DNA from: an uncultured Flavobacteriaceae bacterium
GTDB lineage: Bacteria; Bacteroidota; Bacteroidia; Flavobacteriales; Flavobacteriaceae
DNA length: 64,000 nucleotides
Assembly (NCBI GenBank): GCA_947488435.1
Contig: CANKZG010000002.1
Location: forward strand, 744,001-808,000
Direction of reading: 5' to 3'
Shown here: one piece after another, positions 17,459 to 27,222 of the stretch
Position numbering within the stretch: the stretch's first letter is position 1
Layout of the letters: every line of letters starts with the position of its first letter
The notes under the pieces: generated by a model
The model's input: the letters and a program-made list of their open reading frames with translations, nothing else
What the model was told of the DNA's origin: nothing
The model's database searches: none
Translations under genes and position numbers: made by a program

Positions 17459-18751
17459 ATGCCATTCAACACCAACGATCCGCAACGAAAAACGTGGCTC
17501 CCCATACCACAGAATTCAGATTTTCCGATCCAGAATATTCCCTTTGGAGTATTCTTAACTAGAGATGATATTATTACTATAGGTACTCGAATTGGAGATC
17601 ATGCGATAGATCTTGGTGCCTTGCACCAATTGGGGTATTTTGAAGGGATTCCGCTTACCGATGATATCTTTTTACAGGATACCCTTAACGATTTTATTTC
17701 TGATGGAAAAAAAACCTGGCGATTGGTACGCAATCGAATCAGTGCTATTTTTGAAAAAAACAACCCTGCCTTAAGAGATAATGAAGCGCATCGAAAAATT
17801 GTACTTTTTACGTTAGATGAAATTGAGATGCAATTACCAGTGCAAATAGGAGATTATACCGATTTTTATTCCAGTAAAGAACATGCTACCAATGTGGGGA
17901 TGATGTTCCGGGATCCTGAAAATGCGCTGTTACCCAATTGGCTGCATATTCCTGTAGGCTATCACGGAAGAAGCTCCTCCATTGTAGCTTCTGGAACCCC
18001 AATACACAGGCCTCTTGGCCAAACCATGCCTGCCGGAGCTTCAACACCAGAATTTGGACCTTCCAAGCTTGTCGATTTTGAACTAGAGATGGCATTTATT
18101 ACCACCGACGCTAATAATTTGGGCGAGCCTATCCCTATTGCAGATGCGGAGGACTATATTTTTGGCCTAGTACTCTTTAACGATTGGAGTGCTCGTGATA
18201 TGCAAAAATGGGAATATGTCCCACTAGGTCCCTTTTTAGCTAAAAATTTTGCTTCTTCCATGTCTCCGTGGATTGTTACTCTAGATGCATTGGAGCCTTT
18301 CAGGGTAGAGAGTCCTAAACAAAATCCCACTCCACTACCCTATTTGCAACAAGAAGGAAAAAGAAGTTTTGACATTCATTTAGAGGTAGATCTTACTCCA
18401 GAAAACAGCACTACTACGACGATAACCAAATCCAATTTTAAATACATGTATTGGACTATGGCACAACAACTTACCCATCATACCAGTAATGGATGTAGTG
18501 TAAATAGTGGAGATATGATGGGAAGCGGTACTATTTCAGGACCCACACCCGATTCGTACGGATCGATGTTAGAGCTAGCCTGGCAAGGAACCAAACCCTT
18601 GCAATTGAACGATGGAAATGAGCGAAAATCCATCCAAAATGGGGATACGGTGACCATACGTGGTTTTTGTGATAATGGAGGTTCTCGTATTGGTTTTGGA
18701 GAAGTTACTACAAAATTATTACCTCCTTTCACGGAATTTAAAGACTCTTAA
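17459..18751 (+). CDS. fahA: Fumarylacetoacetase
   Basis: 430 residues, close to the usual length of the family (about 420). The enzyme cleaves fumarylacetoacetate to fumarate and acetoacetate, the last step of tyrosine and homogentisate degradation. The N-terminal domain starts WLPIPQNSDFPIQNIPFGVF. The catalytic domain shows DFYSSKEHATNVG, YHGRSSSIVASGTPIHRP, FELEMAFI and LFNDWSARDMQKWEY, with metal-binding acidic residues in these motifs. Other tyrosine-degradation genes are not in the window. Confidence 0.96.
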   Translation: MPFNTNDPQRKTWLPIPQNSDFPIQNIPFGVFLTRDDIITIGTRIGDHAIDLGALHQLGYFEGIPLTDDIFLQDTLNDFISDGKKTWRLVRNRISAIFEKNNPALRDNEAHRKIVLFTLDEIEMQLPVQIGDYTDFYSSKEHATNVGMMFRDPENALLPNWLHIPVGYHGRSSSIVASGTPIHRPLGQTMPAGASTPEFGPSKLVDFELEMAFITTDANNLGEPIPIADAEDYIFGLVLFNDWSARDMQKWEYVPLGPFLAKNFASSMSPWIVTLDALEPFRVESPKQNPTPLPYLQQEGKRSFDIHLEVDLTPENSTTTTITKSNFKYMYWTMAQQLTHHTSNGCSVNSGDMMGSGTISGPTPDSYGSMLELAWQGTKPLQLNDGNERKSIQNGDTVTIRGFCDNGGSRIGFGEVTTKLLPPFTEFKDS

Positions 18752-18864
18752 AATCAGTGAGTTAACATTAATTTATACGATATTGATTCCTTTGACGTTT
18801 AGGTTTTGAATGATTTTGGCATGGCAATTGAAATCTATGCTAAACAATCATAAAATTAAACGCC

Positions 18865-20052
18865 ATGAGAAAACTACTACTTTTAAGTCTATTTGGAAGC
18901 TTGCTAATAGCCTGTGGAGGAGTTAAGAAAACACAGGAAGCTATTAATACAGGAAGTTATTCCGTTGCATTAAACAAAGCCATTACCAATTTGGCTGCAA
19001 ACAAAACCAAAAAAAGAAATCAAGCATATGTTGTATTGCTGGAAGAAGCTTTTGAAAAAAATAAGCAGCGGGAGTTAAATCACATTGCTTTTTTACAGCA
19101 GGAAGGAAATCCTGCAAATTATGAGACCATCTATACTACGTACGTTTCTTTAAAGCAAATTCAACAGCGCATACAACCGTTATTACCACTTCCAATTTTG
19201 GAGGAAGGAAGAAATGCTAAATTTTCATTTACCAACTATGATGGAGATATTCTTGCAGCTAAAGATAAGCTGTCGAAATACTTGTATGACAACGCAAGCA
19301 ATTTGTTGGCGGATGCCCAACACAAATTGGATTATAGAAAAGCATATGACGACTTCAGGTATTTGGATGAAATAAGTCCAAACTACAAAGATGTACGACA
19401 GAAATTGTTGGAAAGCCATGAGAAAGGAATTGATTATGTTGCAGTAACCTTAGTTAACGATACACAGCAAATAATTCCTGCGGCATTGGAAGAAGATCTC
19501 TTGAATTTTAATACCTATGGATTAAACGATCTTTGGACTACCTACCATACTACAGTAGAGTCAAAAATGAACTATGATTATGAAATGCAGCTTGCCTTTC
19601 GATCTATTGAGGTAACCCCAGAACAGATTCGCGAAAAACAACTGGTAAAAGAAAAGGTAATTAAAGACGGATACAAGTACGCTTTAGATACCAATGGAAA
19701 TGTTGTTCGTGATAGTCTAGGAAATAAAATAAAGGTCGATAAATTTAAAACGGTTCATTGTGATTTTTATGAGTTCACACAATTTAAAGCAGCTCAGGTG
19801 AACGGTGATGTTCGTTTTATGGACATCAAAACAAAGCAGGAACTGCGTTCATATCCTTTGGCAACAGAATTTGTTTTTGAGCATATTTATGCTGATTATG
19901 ATGGGGATAAAAGAGCCTTGGATGACGAATTGTTGGTTTTATCAAATCAGGTAGCAGTACCATTTCCTACCAACGAGCAAATGGTTTATGATGCTGGAGA
20001 AGATATTAAATTGAGTGTAAAACAAATTTTAAAAAGACACCGATTTCGATAA
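18865..20052 (+). CDS. Hypothetical lipoprotein
   Basis: 395 residues with a lipoprotein signal peptide (MRKLLLLSLFGSLLIAC, Cys17). The mature part begins with helices resembling TPR-like pairs (NTGSYSVALNKAITNLAANK; LADAQHKLDYRKAYDDFRYL) and continues with a beta-rich half (NGDVRFMDIKTKQELRSYPL). I recognise no named family. The gene is single and ends at a long hairpin terminator shared with ytxJ. It is most likely an envelope protein. Confidence 0.75.
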   Translation: MRKLLLLSLFGSLLIACGGVKKTQEAINTGSYSVALNKAITNLAANKTKKRNQAYVVLLEEAFEKNKQRELNHIAFLQQEGNPANYETIYTTYVSLKQIQQRIQPLLPLPILEEGRNAKFSFTNYDGDILAAKDKLSKYLYDNASNLLADAQHKLDYRKAYDDFRYLDEISPNYKDVRQKLLESHEKGIDYVAVTLVNDTQQIIPAALEEDLLNFNTYGLNDLWTTYHTTVESKMNYDYEMQLAFRSIEVTPEQIREKQLVKEKVIKDGYKYALDTNGNVVRDSLGNKIKVDKFKTVHCDFYEFTQFKAAQVNGDVRFMDIKTKQELRSYPLATEFVFEHIYADYDGDKRALDDELLVLSNQVAVPFPTNEQMVYDAGEDIKLSVKQILKRHRFR

Positions 20053-20072
20053 TACGTTTTAGTGCAAAAAAT

Positions 20073-20115
20073 AAAGCTTCGAACGTTTAGTAAATACTAA
20101 ATATTCGAAGCTTTT
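20073..20115. terminator. Hairpin terminator between convergent genes
   Basis: AAAGCTTCGAA (20073-20083) pairs with TTCGAAGCTTT (20104-20114), with a second inner stem TTTAGTA/TACTAAA. A and T tracts flank both sides, so it can serve the lipoprotein gene (plus) and ytxJ (minus). Confidence 0.75.
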
Positions 20116-20153
20116 GCTTTATAAAATTATATACTAAGGTCTAAGCTTTGCGC

Positions 20154-20546
20154 TTAAACAAATTGCTCTAAACTCACTTCTGTAATTGCACCATGCGACG
20201 CATGTGCCACCATAACTCCGTTTTTAATTAGTAACAACTGCGGAGATTGGTGCATCACTTGAAACTTATACCCCACCTCATTAGAAATTTGACGGTGATT
20301 ATGAATATCCAAATAATACAAGTCGGCATCGGCTTCGGTAAAACCGTATTGATCTTTAAACATATTAATTACCATTCTACTAATACCGCAAGTAGTAGAG
20401 TGTTTAAAAATTACCTGTAATTTTGATTTTGAAGCCTTTTCAATCTGCGGTAATTGTTCTAAAGAATTTAGAGGAATCCAAGGCAACACCTTTTCTTCTT
20501 TTTTTTCCGATTGATTGCCTCCAAACAGGCCAGTAAATAATCCCAT
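20154..20546 (-). CDS. ytxJ: YtxJ-like thioredoxin-fold protein (bacillithiol system)
   Basis: 130 residues of the YtxJ family, small thioredoxin-fold proteins linked to bacillithiol redox chemistry. The N-terminal MGLFTGLFGG is followed by a charged linker, then VIFKHSTTCGISRMVINMF with the single conserved cysteine in the TTCGIS motif, and the cis-proline region VMHQSPQLLLIKNG. A likely role is as a bacilliredoxin that removes bacillithiol from proteins; this follows from the family, not from direct evidence. The start at 20546 is preferred over 20564 because it begins at the family-typical MGLF. Confidence 0.85.
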   Translation of the reverse strand: MGLFTGLFGGNQSEKKEEKVLPWIPLNSLEQLPQIEKASKSKLQVIFKHSTTCGISRMVINMFKDQYGFTEADADLYYLDIHNHRQISNEVGYKFQVMHQSPQLLLIKNGVMVAHASHGAITEVSLEQFV

Positions 20547-20709
20547 TTCTTTTACTTTATACATTAAGTCGCAGTTATTTCACAAGCTTACAAACTGCCT
20601 AAATGTCTGGTTATTAATGCACTATTAATGTCATTTTGTCTTGTATTTTTCTATGGTAAGGTTGTTGTTATTTCCTTAGCAAAGAAGTCTCAAAATTAAT
20701 ACTATTCAA

Positions 20710-23310
20710 ATGAATTTTAACAATTTTACCATAAAATCTCAAGAAGCATTACAGCAAGCCCAGCAGATTGTAATGGCTTTAGGACATCAACATATAGAAA
20801 ATGAACATCTGTTTAAAGCGATTGCTGAAGTAGATGAAAATGTACTTCCATTCTTGCTCAAAAAATTAAGCATTAATGAGTCTTTATTATTTCAAATTTT
20901 AGATAAAGAAATTGAGCGTTTCCCCAAAGTATCTGGAGGCGAAATTTCTCTGTCTCGAGAAGCTGGAAAAGTTATAAATAATGCTGTCGCCGTTGCAAAA
21001 AAGATGGAAGATGAATTTGTAGCTATTGAACACTTACTGCTTGCTATCCTGAAATCTAAAAGCAAGATTGCACAGATTCTAAAGGATCAGGGGGCAACGG
21101 AACAAGGATTAAATGATGCTATTCTGGAACTGAGAAACGGAGGTAAGGTAGATTCACAATCTGCGGAAGAAACATATAATGCGCTAAACAAATATGCACG
21201 AAACCTCAACGAAGCTGCTGACAGTGGAAAACTTGATCCCGTTATAGGGCGAGATGAAGAAATTCGAAGGGTATTGCAAATACTATCGCGTAGGACCAAA
21301 AATAACCCTATGTTGGTTGGGGAGCCCGGTGTAGGTAAAACGGCAATTGCGGAAGGTTTAGCCCACCGGATTATTCAAGGCGATGTTCCGGAGAATCTTA
21401 AAGAAAAAGTGATTTATTCCCTAGACATGGGTGCGCTGATTGCAGGCGCTAAATTTAAAGGGGAATTTGAAGAACGTCTTAAAGCGGTCATTAAGGAAGT
21501 TACAGGTTCTGATGGAACAATTGTACTGTTTATTGATGAAATTCACACCCTCGTGGGTGCCGGAGGGGGGCAAGGAGCTATGGACGCAGCAAATATTTTA
21601 AAACCAGCATTAGCGCGCGGAGAACTTCGCGCAATTGGAGCTACTACCTTGGATGAATATCAAAAATATTTTGAAAAAGACAAAGCGCTAGAGCGAAGGT
21701 TTCAGCGCATTGTGGTAGACGAACCTGATACCGAAAGTGCCATTTCAATTTTAAGAGGAATAAAAGAAAAGTATGAAGCACATCATAAAGTGCGCATTAA
21801 GGATGAGGCGGTTATAGCGGCGGTAGAATTATCTCAACGCTATATTACCAATCGTTTTTTACCAGACAAGGCTATTGATTTGGTAGATGAAGCGGCTTCC
21901 AAATTGCGACTGGAAATCAATTCCAAACCGGAAGAATTGGATGTTTTAGATCGCAAGATCATGCAGATAGAAATTGAAGCGGAGGCTATCAAGCGAGAAA
22001 AGGACACTGATAAGTTGAAAATTTTACAAATTGACCTTGCAAACTTAAAGGAAAAGCGAAACGAAATTTTTGCAAAGTGGGAAAGTGAAAAAACGGTGGT
22101 TGATGCCATTCAAAAGACAAAACAAGACATCGAAAATTATAAACTCGATTCAGAACGTGCTGAACGAAATGGAGATTATGGTGCGGTTGCGGAATTGCGC
22201 TATGGAAAAATTAAGGAAGCACAAACGAAACTTGAGGAGTTAAAGAAAACGATGGAGCATCAGAAGGAAGCCGATACCCTGATAAAGGAAGAGGTTACGC
22301 ATGAAGATATTGCGGAGGTGGTAGCCAAATGGACAGGGATTCCAGTAACAAAAATGCTGCAGAGTGAACGAGAGAAATTGTTGCAACTCGAAAGTGTATT
22401 GCACGAACGGGTGGTTGGGCAAGAAGAAGCCATAATAGCCGTTTCCGATGCGATTCGTAGAAGTAGAGCTGGTCTTCAGGATGCTAAACGACCTATTGGT
22501 TCTTTCTTTTTCTTAGGTACAACCGGAGTTGGTAAAACAGAGCTAGCCAAAACCTTAGCATCATACTTATTTGATGATGAAAATGCATTAACACGCATTG
22601 ACATGAGTGAGTATCAGGAACGTCATGCGGTGAGTAGATTGGTAGGAGCACCTCCTGGTTACGTAGGTTATGATGAAGGAGGACAATTGACAGAAGCTGT
22701 GCGACGCAGACCCTATTCTGTTATTTTATTAGATGAAATTGAAAAAGCACACCTCGATGCATTCAATATATTACTACAAGTATTGGATGAAGGGAGGCTT
22801 ACAGATAATAAAGGAAGGGTTGCAGATTTTAAAAATACTATTATTATTATGACTAGTAATATTGGTGGTGCTATCATTCAGGAGGCTTTTGATTCGCAGG
22901 GTATTTCCGGGAATGCTGGAGAAATTGCACAGAAAGAAGTAATGGGATTATTGCGTAAGGCAATACGACCTGAGTTTCTTAATAGAATTGACGACATTCT
23001 TATGTTTACTCCATTAAGCAAAACAGCCATTCAAAAAATAGTTGGTTTACAACTAGGATTGCTTAAAAAAGTACTTGCTAAGCAACAAATTGTTTTGGAT
23101 GCAACAGAAGAAGCGATTTTATATCTTACCGAAAAAGGATATGATCCGCAGTATGGCGCAAGACCAATTAAAAGATTACTACAAAAAGAAGTGTTGAACA
23201 AGTTGTCAAAAGAACTTCTTGGCGGAACAATAACGGCAGATAGTATTGTCCTTATCGATTCGTTTGAAGATAAATTGGTGTTTCGTAACCAAACAGAATT
23301 GGTAAATTAA
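20710..23310 (+). CDS. clpB: ATP-dependent disaggregase ClpB
   Basis: A Hsp100 chaperone of 866 residues that works with DnaK to pull apart protein aggregates. Order of domains: N-terminal Clp repeat (1-140), AAA+ 1 with Walker [14 protein letters not shown] near 205 and Walker [11 protein letters not shown], the long coiled-coil middle domain (about 400-520), AAA+ 2 with [13 protein letters not shown] near 602, arginine fingers, and the ClpB-type end ([18 protein letters not shown]). It lacks the ClpP-binding loop. A terminator follows at 23332. Heat-shock control is likely, but no operator is evident. Confidence 0.97.
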   Translation: MNFNNFTIKSQEALQQAQQIVMALGHQHIENEHLFKAIAEVDENVLPFLLKKLSINESLLFQILDKEIERFPKVSGGEISLSREAGKVINNAVAVAKKMEDEFVAIEHLLLAILKSKSKIAQILKDQGATEQGLNDAILELRNGGKVDSQSAEETYNALNKYARNLNEAADSGKLDPVIGRDEEIRRVLQILSRRTKNNPMLVGEPGVGKTAIAEGLAHRIIQGDVPENLKEKVIYSLDMGALIAGAKFKGEFEERLKAVIKEVTGSDGTIVLFIDEIHTLVGAGGGQGAMDAANILKPALARGELRAIGATTLDEYQKYFEKDKALERRFQRIVVDEPDTESAISILRGIKEKYEAHHKVRIKDEAVIAAVELSQRYITNRFLPDKAIDLVDEAASKLRLEINSKPEELDVLDRKIMQIEIEAEAIKREKDTDKLKILQIDLANLKEKRNEIFAKWESEKTVVDAIQKTKQDIENYKLDSERAERNGDYGAVAELRYGKIKEAQTKLEELKKTMEHQKEADTLIKEEVTHEDIAEVVAKWTGIPVTKMLQSEREKLLQLESVLHERVVGQEEAIIAVSDAIRRSRAGLQDAKRPIGSFFFLGTTGVGKTELAKTLASYLFDDENALTRIDMSEYQERHAVSRLVGAPPGYVGYDEGGQLTEAVRRRPYSVILLDEIEKAHLDAFNILLQVLDEGRLTDNKGRVADFKNTIIIMTSNIGGAIIQEAFDSQGISGNAGEIAQKEVMGLLRKAIRPEFLNRIDDILMFTPLSKTAIQKIVGLQLGLLKKVLAKQQIVLDATEEAILYLTEKGYDPQYGARPIKRLLQKEVLNKLSKELLGGTITADSIVLIDSFEDKLVFRNQTELVN

Positions 23311-23331
23311 TTTAACTATATTTCAAAAGAA

Positions 23332-23361
23332 GAGGCAGTAATTTTTTACTGCCTTTTTTTT
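23332..23361 (+). terminator. Intrinsic terminator after clpB
   Basis: GGCAGTAA (23334-23341), a 4-base loop and TTACTGCC (23346-23353) followed by a run of T form a standard Rho-independent terminator. Confidence 0.85.
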
Positions 23362-23369
23362 AATAACAC

Positions 23370-23387
23370 ATATACCATACAGTATAT
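23370..23387. promoter_or_regulatory. Inverted repeat ATATAC-N6-GTATAT upstream of the TetR gene
   Basis: A symmetric site 33 bases before the regulator ATG. TetR proteins often bind such palindromes in their own promoter, so this is a candidate operator. The sequence is AT-rich and short, so chance is possible. Confidence 0.35.
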
Positions 23388-23419
23388 TTTTCTATCTTAG
23401 TGGAAAATAGAATGACCAT

Positions 23420-24016
23420 ATGCCCAATAAAGCTGCTCGAACAACTGCATATATTATTGAAACCGTTGCACCAATTTTTAATAAACACGGTTATATCGGT
23501 ACGAGCATGAGCGATTTAACCAGTGCAACAGGATTGACAAAGGGTGCCTTATATGGGAATTTTGAAAACAAAGAAGCCTTAGCGCTTGCCGCTTTTGACT
23601 ATCATAAAAATATTTTGTTAACTGCTATCCGAGAACAATTGCATAGTGAAGGATCTGCTTTAGATCGAATTTTTGCACTTACCAATTTTTACCGAAAATA
23701 TGACGAATTTACCATGAAGCTGGGGGGTTGTCCTGTACTTAACGTGGGAACAGACGCGCAATTTAATCACTCAAAGTTGGCAGAGGCAGCAAAAGGAACC
23801 GTAAAAACAATTATTGCTGAAATAGCTGCGGTTTTGGAAGATGGCATTACTAAAAAAGAAATACATCTTCCGGTAGCATCATCTCAGTTTGCAAAACAAA
23901 TGTATACCATGATACAAGGAGCGGTTGGTATGGCTACTATCATGCAGGATAGAAAATACCTTTTAAATACGATTGCCTATTTGGAGCAGTTAATCAAAAA
24001 AGAAATTAAAAAATAA
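23420..24016 (+). CDS. TetR/AcrR family transcriptional regulator
   Basis: 198 residues. The N-terminal helix-turn-helix is clear (YIIETVAPIFNKHGYIGTSM, DLTSATGLTKGALYGNFENK), and the C-terminal ligand-binding half carries NFYRKYDEFTMKLGGCPVLN. The GGCP(V/L)LN pattern is common in a TetR subgroup near export or stress genes. No efflux or target operon adjoins here; clpB is terminated upstream and the next gene converges. An inverted repeat at 23370-23387 may be its operator. Confidence 0.88.
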   Translation: MPNKAARTTAYIIETVAPIFNKHGYIGTSMSDLTSATGLTKGALYGNFENKEALALAAFDYHKNILLTAIREQLHSEGSALDRIFALTNFYRKYDEFTMKLGGCPVLNVGTDAQFNHSKLAEAAKGTVKTIIAEIAAVLEDGITKKEIHLPVASSQFAKQMYTMIQGAVGMATIMQDRKYLLNTIAYLEQLIKKEIKK

Positions 24017-24114
24017 AGATCTTGCATTTCCGTTTATAATTCCATCTCTATTACCTACGCTTACGCTGTATTACACCACCATTCAAAAAGAATTCTAATT
24101 TCCAAAGTATACGT

Positions 24115-26013
24115 TTAGTTTTTCACTCTAAAAATCCAGGTCTTATCAGCATAGGTACCATTTAAACCTGTGTCCCTTGCATTTTCAGCTTCTCGTAATG
24201 TATCAAATCGTTTCAAATACACATAGTTGTACTTATTCACCTCTCGATAGAAAGATTTAGGGTTAAGGTTTTCCTTAGCCAATCTTTGCATAAACAGCTC
24301 AAAGTATTTTTTAGTCCCGAAAACATTGGCGATGAGGTAGTACCCTGGCACTAAACCATCCGCATCTGAAACCTCTTCATACCTACCCTTAGTCTTTGGT
24401 AGTGTTTCCGTCTGTTGCTGTAATTTTTTAGCAGCACGCTCTGCCTTTGAAATAGAATCTTTTATGCGCGTTGCCTCAAGCGTTTGTGCTCTTGCTATGG
24501 AATCTTTCCGTTGTTCCGCTTCTGCCAATCGCTTTTGCGCTGCAGCTGCACGTTTTTCTTCTGCTAATTTAACGGAGGCGATAGAATCCCTCGCTCGTTG
24601 CCGTGCTAGACGTTTATTGTTTTCAAGCGCTTCTTTTTCGGCTGTAGCGATAGAATCTTTCCGTCTTTTTTCTAGCGCTAATTTAGCACGTTCAGCAGCT
24701 GCTTTTTGCCTTGCTGCCCGCTGTACTTCTGCCAAGGAGTCTTTGGTACGTTGTCTAGCAAGTCGCTTTTCATTTTCCAAAGCTCTTTCATTTGCTTTTG
24801 CTATAGAGTCTTGTGTTTGTTGTATTGCTGCAATTCGTAGTTTTTCAGATTTAGCAAATTCTTCAGCCTCTATTTTTGCAGTGGTAATTGAATCTTTTTT
24901 GCGTTGTTCAGCAATACGTTCCGCTTTTTCCTGAGCTACTTTCTCTAGGTTACGAATGGAATCTTGCTTACGTTGTACCCTTGCAATTTTTTCCTCTTCA
25001 AGCACTTTAGTTTTATCTATTCTAGCAACAGAATCTTTGGTCTTTTGAGTTTCTTCAACCAACTTTAATTCTTCTTCCTGTTTGGCAAGTTTCGCTTTCA
25101 ACGCCTTACGAGGGTCCACATGTTTAAAACGATAGGCAGAAACAATTTCAAAACTAGGATCTTCATCTGCAACTAATCCTTCTGCTCCAAATTCGACTAA
25201 AGCTCCGATTGAAAACTTTTCAAAAAATCGTCCCCCAGCACCTAATGCTATTCCATAAAAATTGTTATATCCAGCTTGGGCCCAAAATTTGGAGGAAACT
25301 AAAACTCCGTTTATTCCAAATTGCGTATCGTTGTTAGGGATAGATTTTACATAAAGCCCCGGACGAACATAGCTAGCTTCACTTGTTCCAAACAAAGTTA
25401 GGGGAATAGCATAACTAACCATCCCAGTATAGACCTGATCATTAAATGTTTCATCTTGACTTAAATTTGCACTGAATAAGTTCTCCGAAGTCAATCCAAA
25501 CGTGAAGTTGTCAATCATTACAGCAATACCGGGACCGACTTGAACAATAAAATCTGTACTCACATTAGATTGTGGCAAGGGAATAGGATTATTGATTAAA
25601 AATCGATCGTCAGATAGTTCCCGCCGAAAACCAAAAATATTGACTCCAACGGCAATGCTTATATTTTCCTTTAGGTAGAATGTATGGCCATAATTTAGGA
25701 TACCTCCGGTATTTGTAAAAACTCCTGTGTTGTGTTGGAAAAATCCAGCGCTAAAAGCAGCGTTCGAATTTATATCGCTAGAATAACTCAACAAAAATGT
25801 AGTTGGATCTCCATCTACGGTCTGCCATTGCCATCGGGTCCAGACAGCCAGACTATTTAGTTCATTTCGTGCAGACGTGAAAGCGGGGTTTACTAGATTG
25901 GAGTTAACCGTAGTAATATTATGCTGTCTAAAATCCATCGGTAGGCGTAGTTCTTGTGCATAAACATTGCCAAGTGTTAAACCGAATATCAAAATAAAAC
26001 CCCATTTGACCAT
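24115..26013 (-). CDS. PorP/SprF family type IX secretion protein with KDSI repeat rod and SPOR-like C-terminus
   Basis: 632 residues from the ATG at 26013 (TTG at 26019 rejected). A signal peptide (cleavage near VYAQE) is followed by an outer-membrane beta-barrel region of about 290 residues with the PorP/SprF hallmarks (LVNPAFTSARNEL, SAGFFQHNTGVF, SIAVGVNIFGFRREL). Residues 300-540 are a highly charged helical rod with nine [KQR]DS[ILV] anchors at Asp 327, 351, 374, 402, 425, 453, 476, 504 and 519. The last 80 residues (YYLIANVFGTKKYFELFMQR, NYVYLKRFDTLREAENAR) resemble a SPOR fold, which binds peptidoglycan. Standard PorP/SprF proteins are about 300 residues and lack this tail. Confidence 0.85.
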   Translation of the reverse strand: MVKWGFILIFGLTLGNVYAQELRLPMDFRQHNITTVNSNLVNPAFTSARNELNSLAVWTRWQWQTVDGDPTTFLLSYSSDINSNAAFSAGFFQHNTGVFTNTGGILNYGHTFYLKENISIAVGVNIFGFRRELSDDRFLINNPIPLPQSNVSTDFIVQVGPGIAVMIDNFTFGLTSENLFSANLSQDETFNDQVYTGMVSYAIPLTLFGTSEASYVRPGLYVKSIPNNDTQFGINGVLVSSKFWAQAGYNNFYGIALGAGGRFFEKFSIGALVEFGAEGLVADEDPSFEIVSAYRFKHVDPRKALKAKLAKQEEELKLVEETQKTKDSVARIDKTKVLEEEKIARVQRKQDSIRNLEKVAQEKAERIAEQRKKDSITTAKIEAEEFAKSEKLRIAAIQQTQDSIAKANERALENEKRLARQRTKDSLAEVQRAARQKAAAERAKLALEKRRKDSIATAEKEALENNKRLARQRARDSIASVKLAEEKRAAAAQKRLAEAEQRKDSIARAQTLEATRIKDSISKAERAAKKLQQQTETLPKTKGRYEEVSDADGLVPGYYLIANVFGTKKYFELFMQRLAKENLNPKSFYREVNKYNYVYLKRFDTLREAENARDTGLNGTYADKTWIFRVKN

Positions 26014-26110
26014 GTACAAAATAACAAAAACTTATGGGTGTATACACTATTTTAAAGCATTTTTAGTTACTTTGGAATACAATCTATTTCTCTAACTAAT
26101 TTTTCACCTT

Positions 26111-26641
26111 ATGAAGACCATAAAACTTTTAGTTCTAATCGCTGTTCTTATCGGATTCTCCTCATGCCAAGAAGCCCCTAAGGTGGTGCCCGTAGAAGAA
26201 GATCTTACCGTTTCTACTTTCTATTTTATTCGACATGCCGAAAAAGACAGAAGTGATTCTTCTAACGCCGACCCTGAACTAAATCAAGATGGATTAGGAA
26301 GAGCTATTAAATGGGCTGAAGTGCTAGACCCTGTAGCGTTAGATGCGATCTATTCTACAGATTATGAACGTACTACAATGACTGCAGCACCAAATGCAGT
26401 AAAAAAAGATATTGAGGTTCAAATTTACGATCCAAGAGCTATCGATGCTGTTGCCTTTAAAGAAGAGAATTTAGGAAAAACTGTCCTAGTAGTTGGGCAC
26501 AGTAATACCACACCCGATTTTGTTAATAAAGTAATCGGCGAAGATAAATACCCTGCTATGGACGATTATGATAATGGAAGTCTCTTTATCGTTCAAATTG
26601 TAGGGGATGCTATTACCGATATGCGTTTAAAAATAAACTAA
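26111..26641 (+). CDS. Histidine phosphatase family lipoprotein (SixA-like)
   Basis: 176 residues: lipoprotein signal peptide (MKTIKLLVLIAVLIGFSSC, Cys19), then a histidine phosphatase domain. The phosphoacceptor histidine is in FYFIRHAEKDRSD and the second catalytic histidine in VLVVGHSNTTPDF; AIYSTDYERTTMTAAP is also conserved in the family. Predicted to act in the envelope on a phosphorylated small molecule or protein; substrate unknown. It is a single gene between the PorP gene (divergent) and smpB. Confidence 0.87.
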   Translation: MKTIKLLVLIAVLIGFSSCQEAPKVVPVEEDLTVSTFYFIRHAEKDRSDSSNADPELNQDGLGRAIKWAEVLDPVALDAIYSTDYERTTMTAAPNAVKKDIEVQIYDPRAIDAVAFKEENLGKTVLVVGHSNTTPDFVNKVIGEDKYPAMDDYDNGSLFIVQIVGDAITDMRLKIN

Positions 26642-26745
26642 ATTTTATTCGCTCTAGCGCTTTTTTAATCTTTTTGCCATTGTCTAAACAGAAGTTCGTG
26701 TCTTTTCTGTACACTTTGCCCAACGTTATTTCATAAATTAGTTAG

Positions 26746-26753
26746 TACTTTTG
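26746..26753 (+). promoter_or_regulatory. Putative -7 promoter box TACTTTTG for smpB
   Basis: TACTTTTG matches TAnnTTTG and ends only seven bases before the smpB ATG, implying an almost leaderless message. A TTTG at 26715-26718 is somewhat too far for a standard -33 element. Confidence 0.35.
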
Positions 26754-26760
26754 CTCTTCC

Positions 26761-27222
26761 ATGCAAAAAAATATCAATATAAAAAACAAACGCGCTCGAT
26801 TTGAGTATGAGATTCTAGATACTTATATCGCTGGAATTGTATTATCGGGTACGGAAATTAAATCCATTCGTCAAAGCAAGGCATCCATATCTGAAAGTTT
26901 TTGCGAATTTTCGGAAACTTCTGAACTCTTTGTTATTAATATGCAGATTGATGAATACACGCATGGTTCGCATTACAATCATAAGCCCAAAGCCGAACGA
27001 AAGTTATTGCTTCAAAAAAGGGAATTGAAAAAGTTACATAAAGAAGTTAAAAATTCGGGCCTTACTATTGTTCCGTTGCTTCTTTTTCTAAATGATAATG
27101 GGCTAGCAAAGCTTAAAATTGCCTTAGTACGTGGTAAAAAATTATACGATAAACGAGAATCCATAAAGGATCGCGATTCTAAAAGAACTATTGATCGTAT
27201 TAAAAAGAGCTTTAATTCCTAA
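26761..27222 (+). CDS. smpB: SsrA-binding protein SmpB
   Basis: 153 residues, the usual SmpB length. It binds tmRNA and delivers it to stalled ribosomes for trans-translation. The beta-barrel signatures are INIKNKRARFEYEILDTYIA, GIVLSGTEIKSIRQSKAS and HYNHKPKAERKLLLQKRE, and the basic C-terminal tail KLYDKRESIKDRDSKRTIDR enters the ribosome. Its stop overlaps the end of the convergent pcm gene by four bases. The ssrA gene itself is not in the window. Confidence 0.97.
   Translation: MQKNINIKNKRARFEYEILDTYIAGIVLSGTEIKSIRQSKASISESFCEFSETSELFVINMQIDEYTHGSHYNHKPKAERKLLLQKRELKKLHKEVKNSGLTIVPLLLFLNDNGLAKLKIALVRGKKLYDKRESIKDRDSKRTIDRIKKSFNS

Noticed and set aside
24464-24934. Long antisense open frame inside the PorP repeat region
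   Set aside because: It is the mirror of the KDSI/Ala-rich repeats; low-complexity Ser/Ala/Arg composition and no start context.
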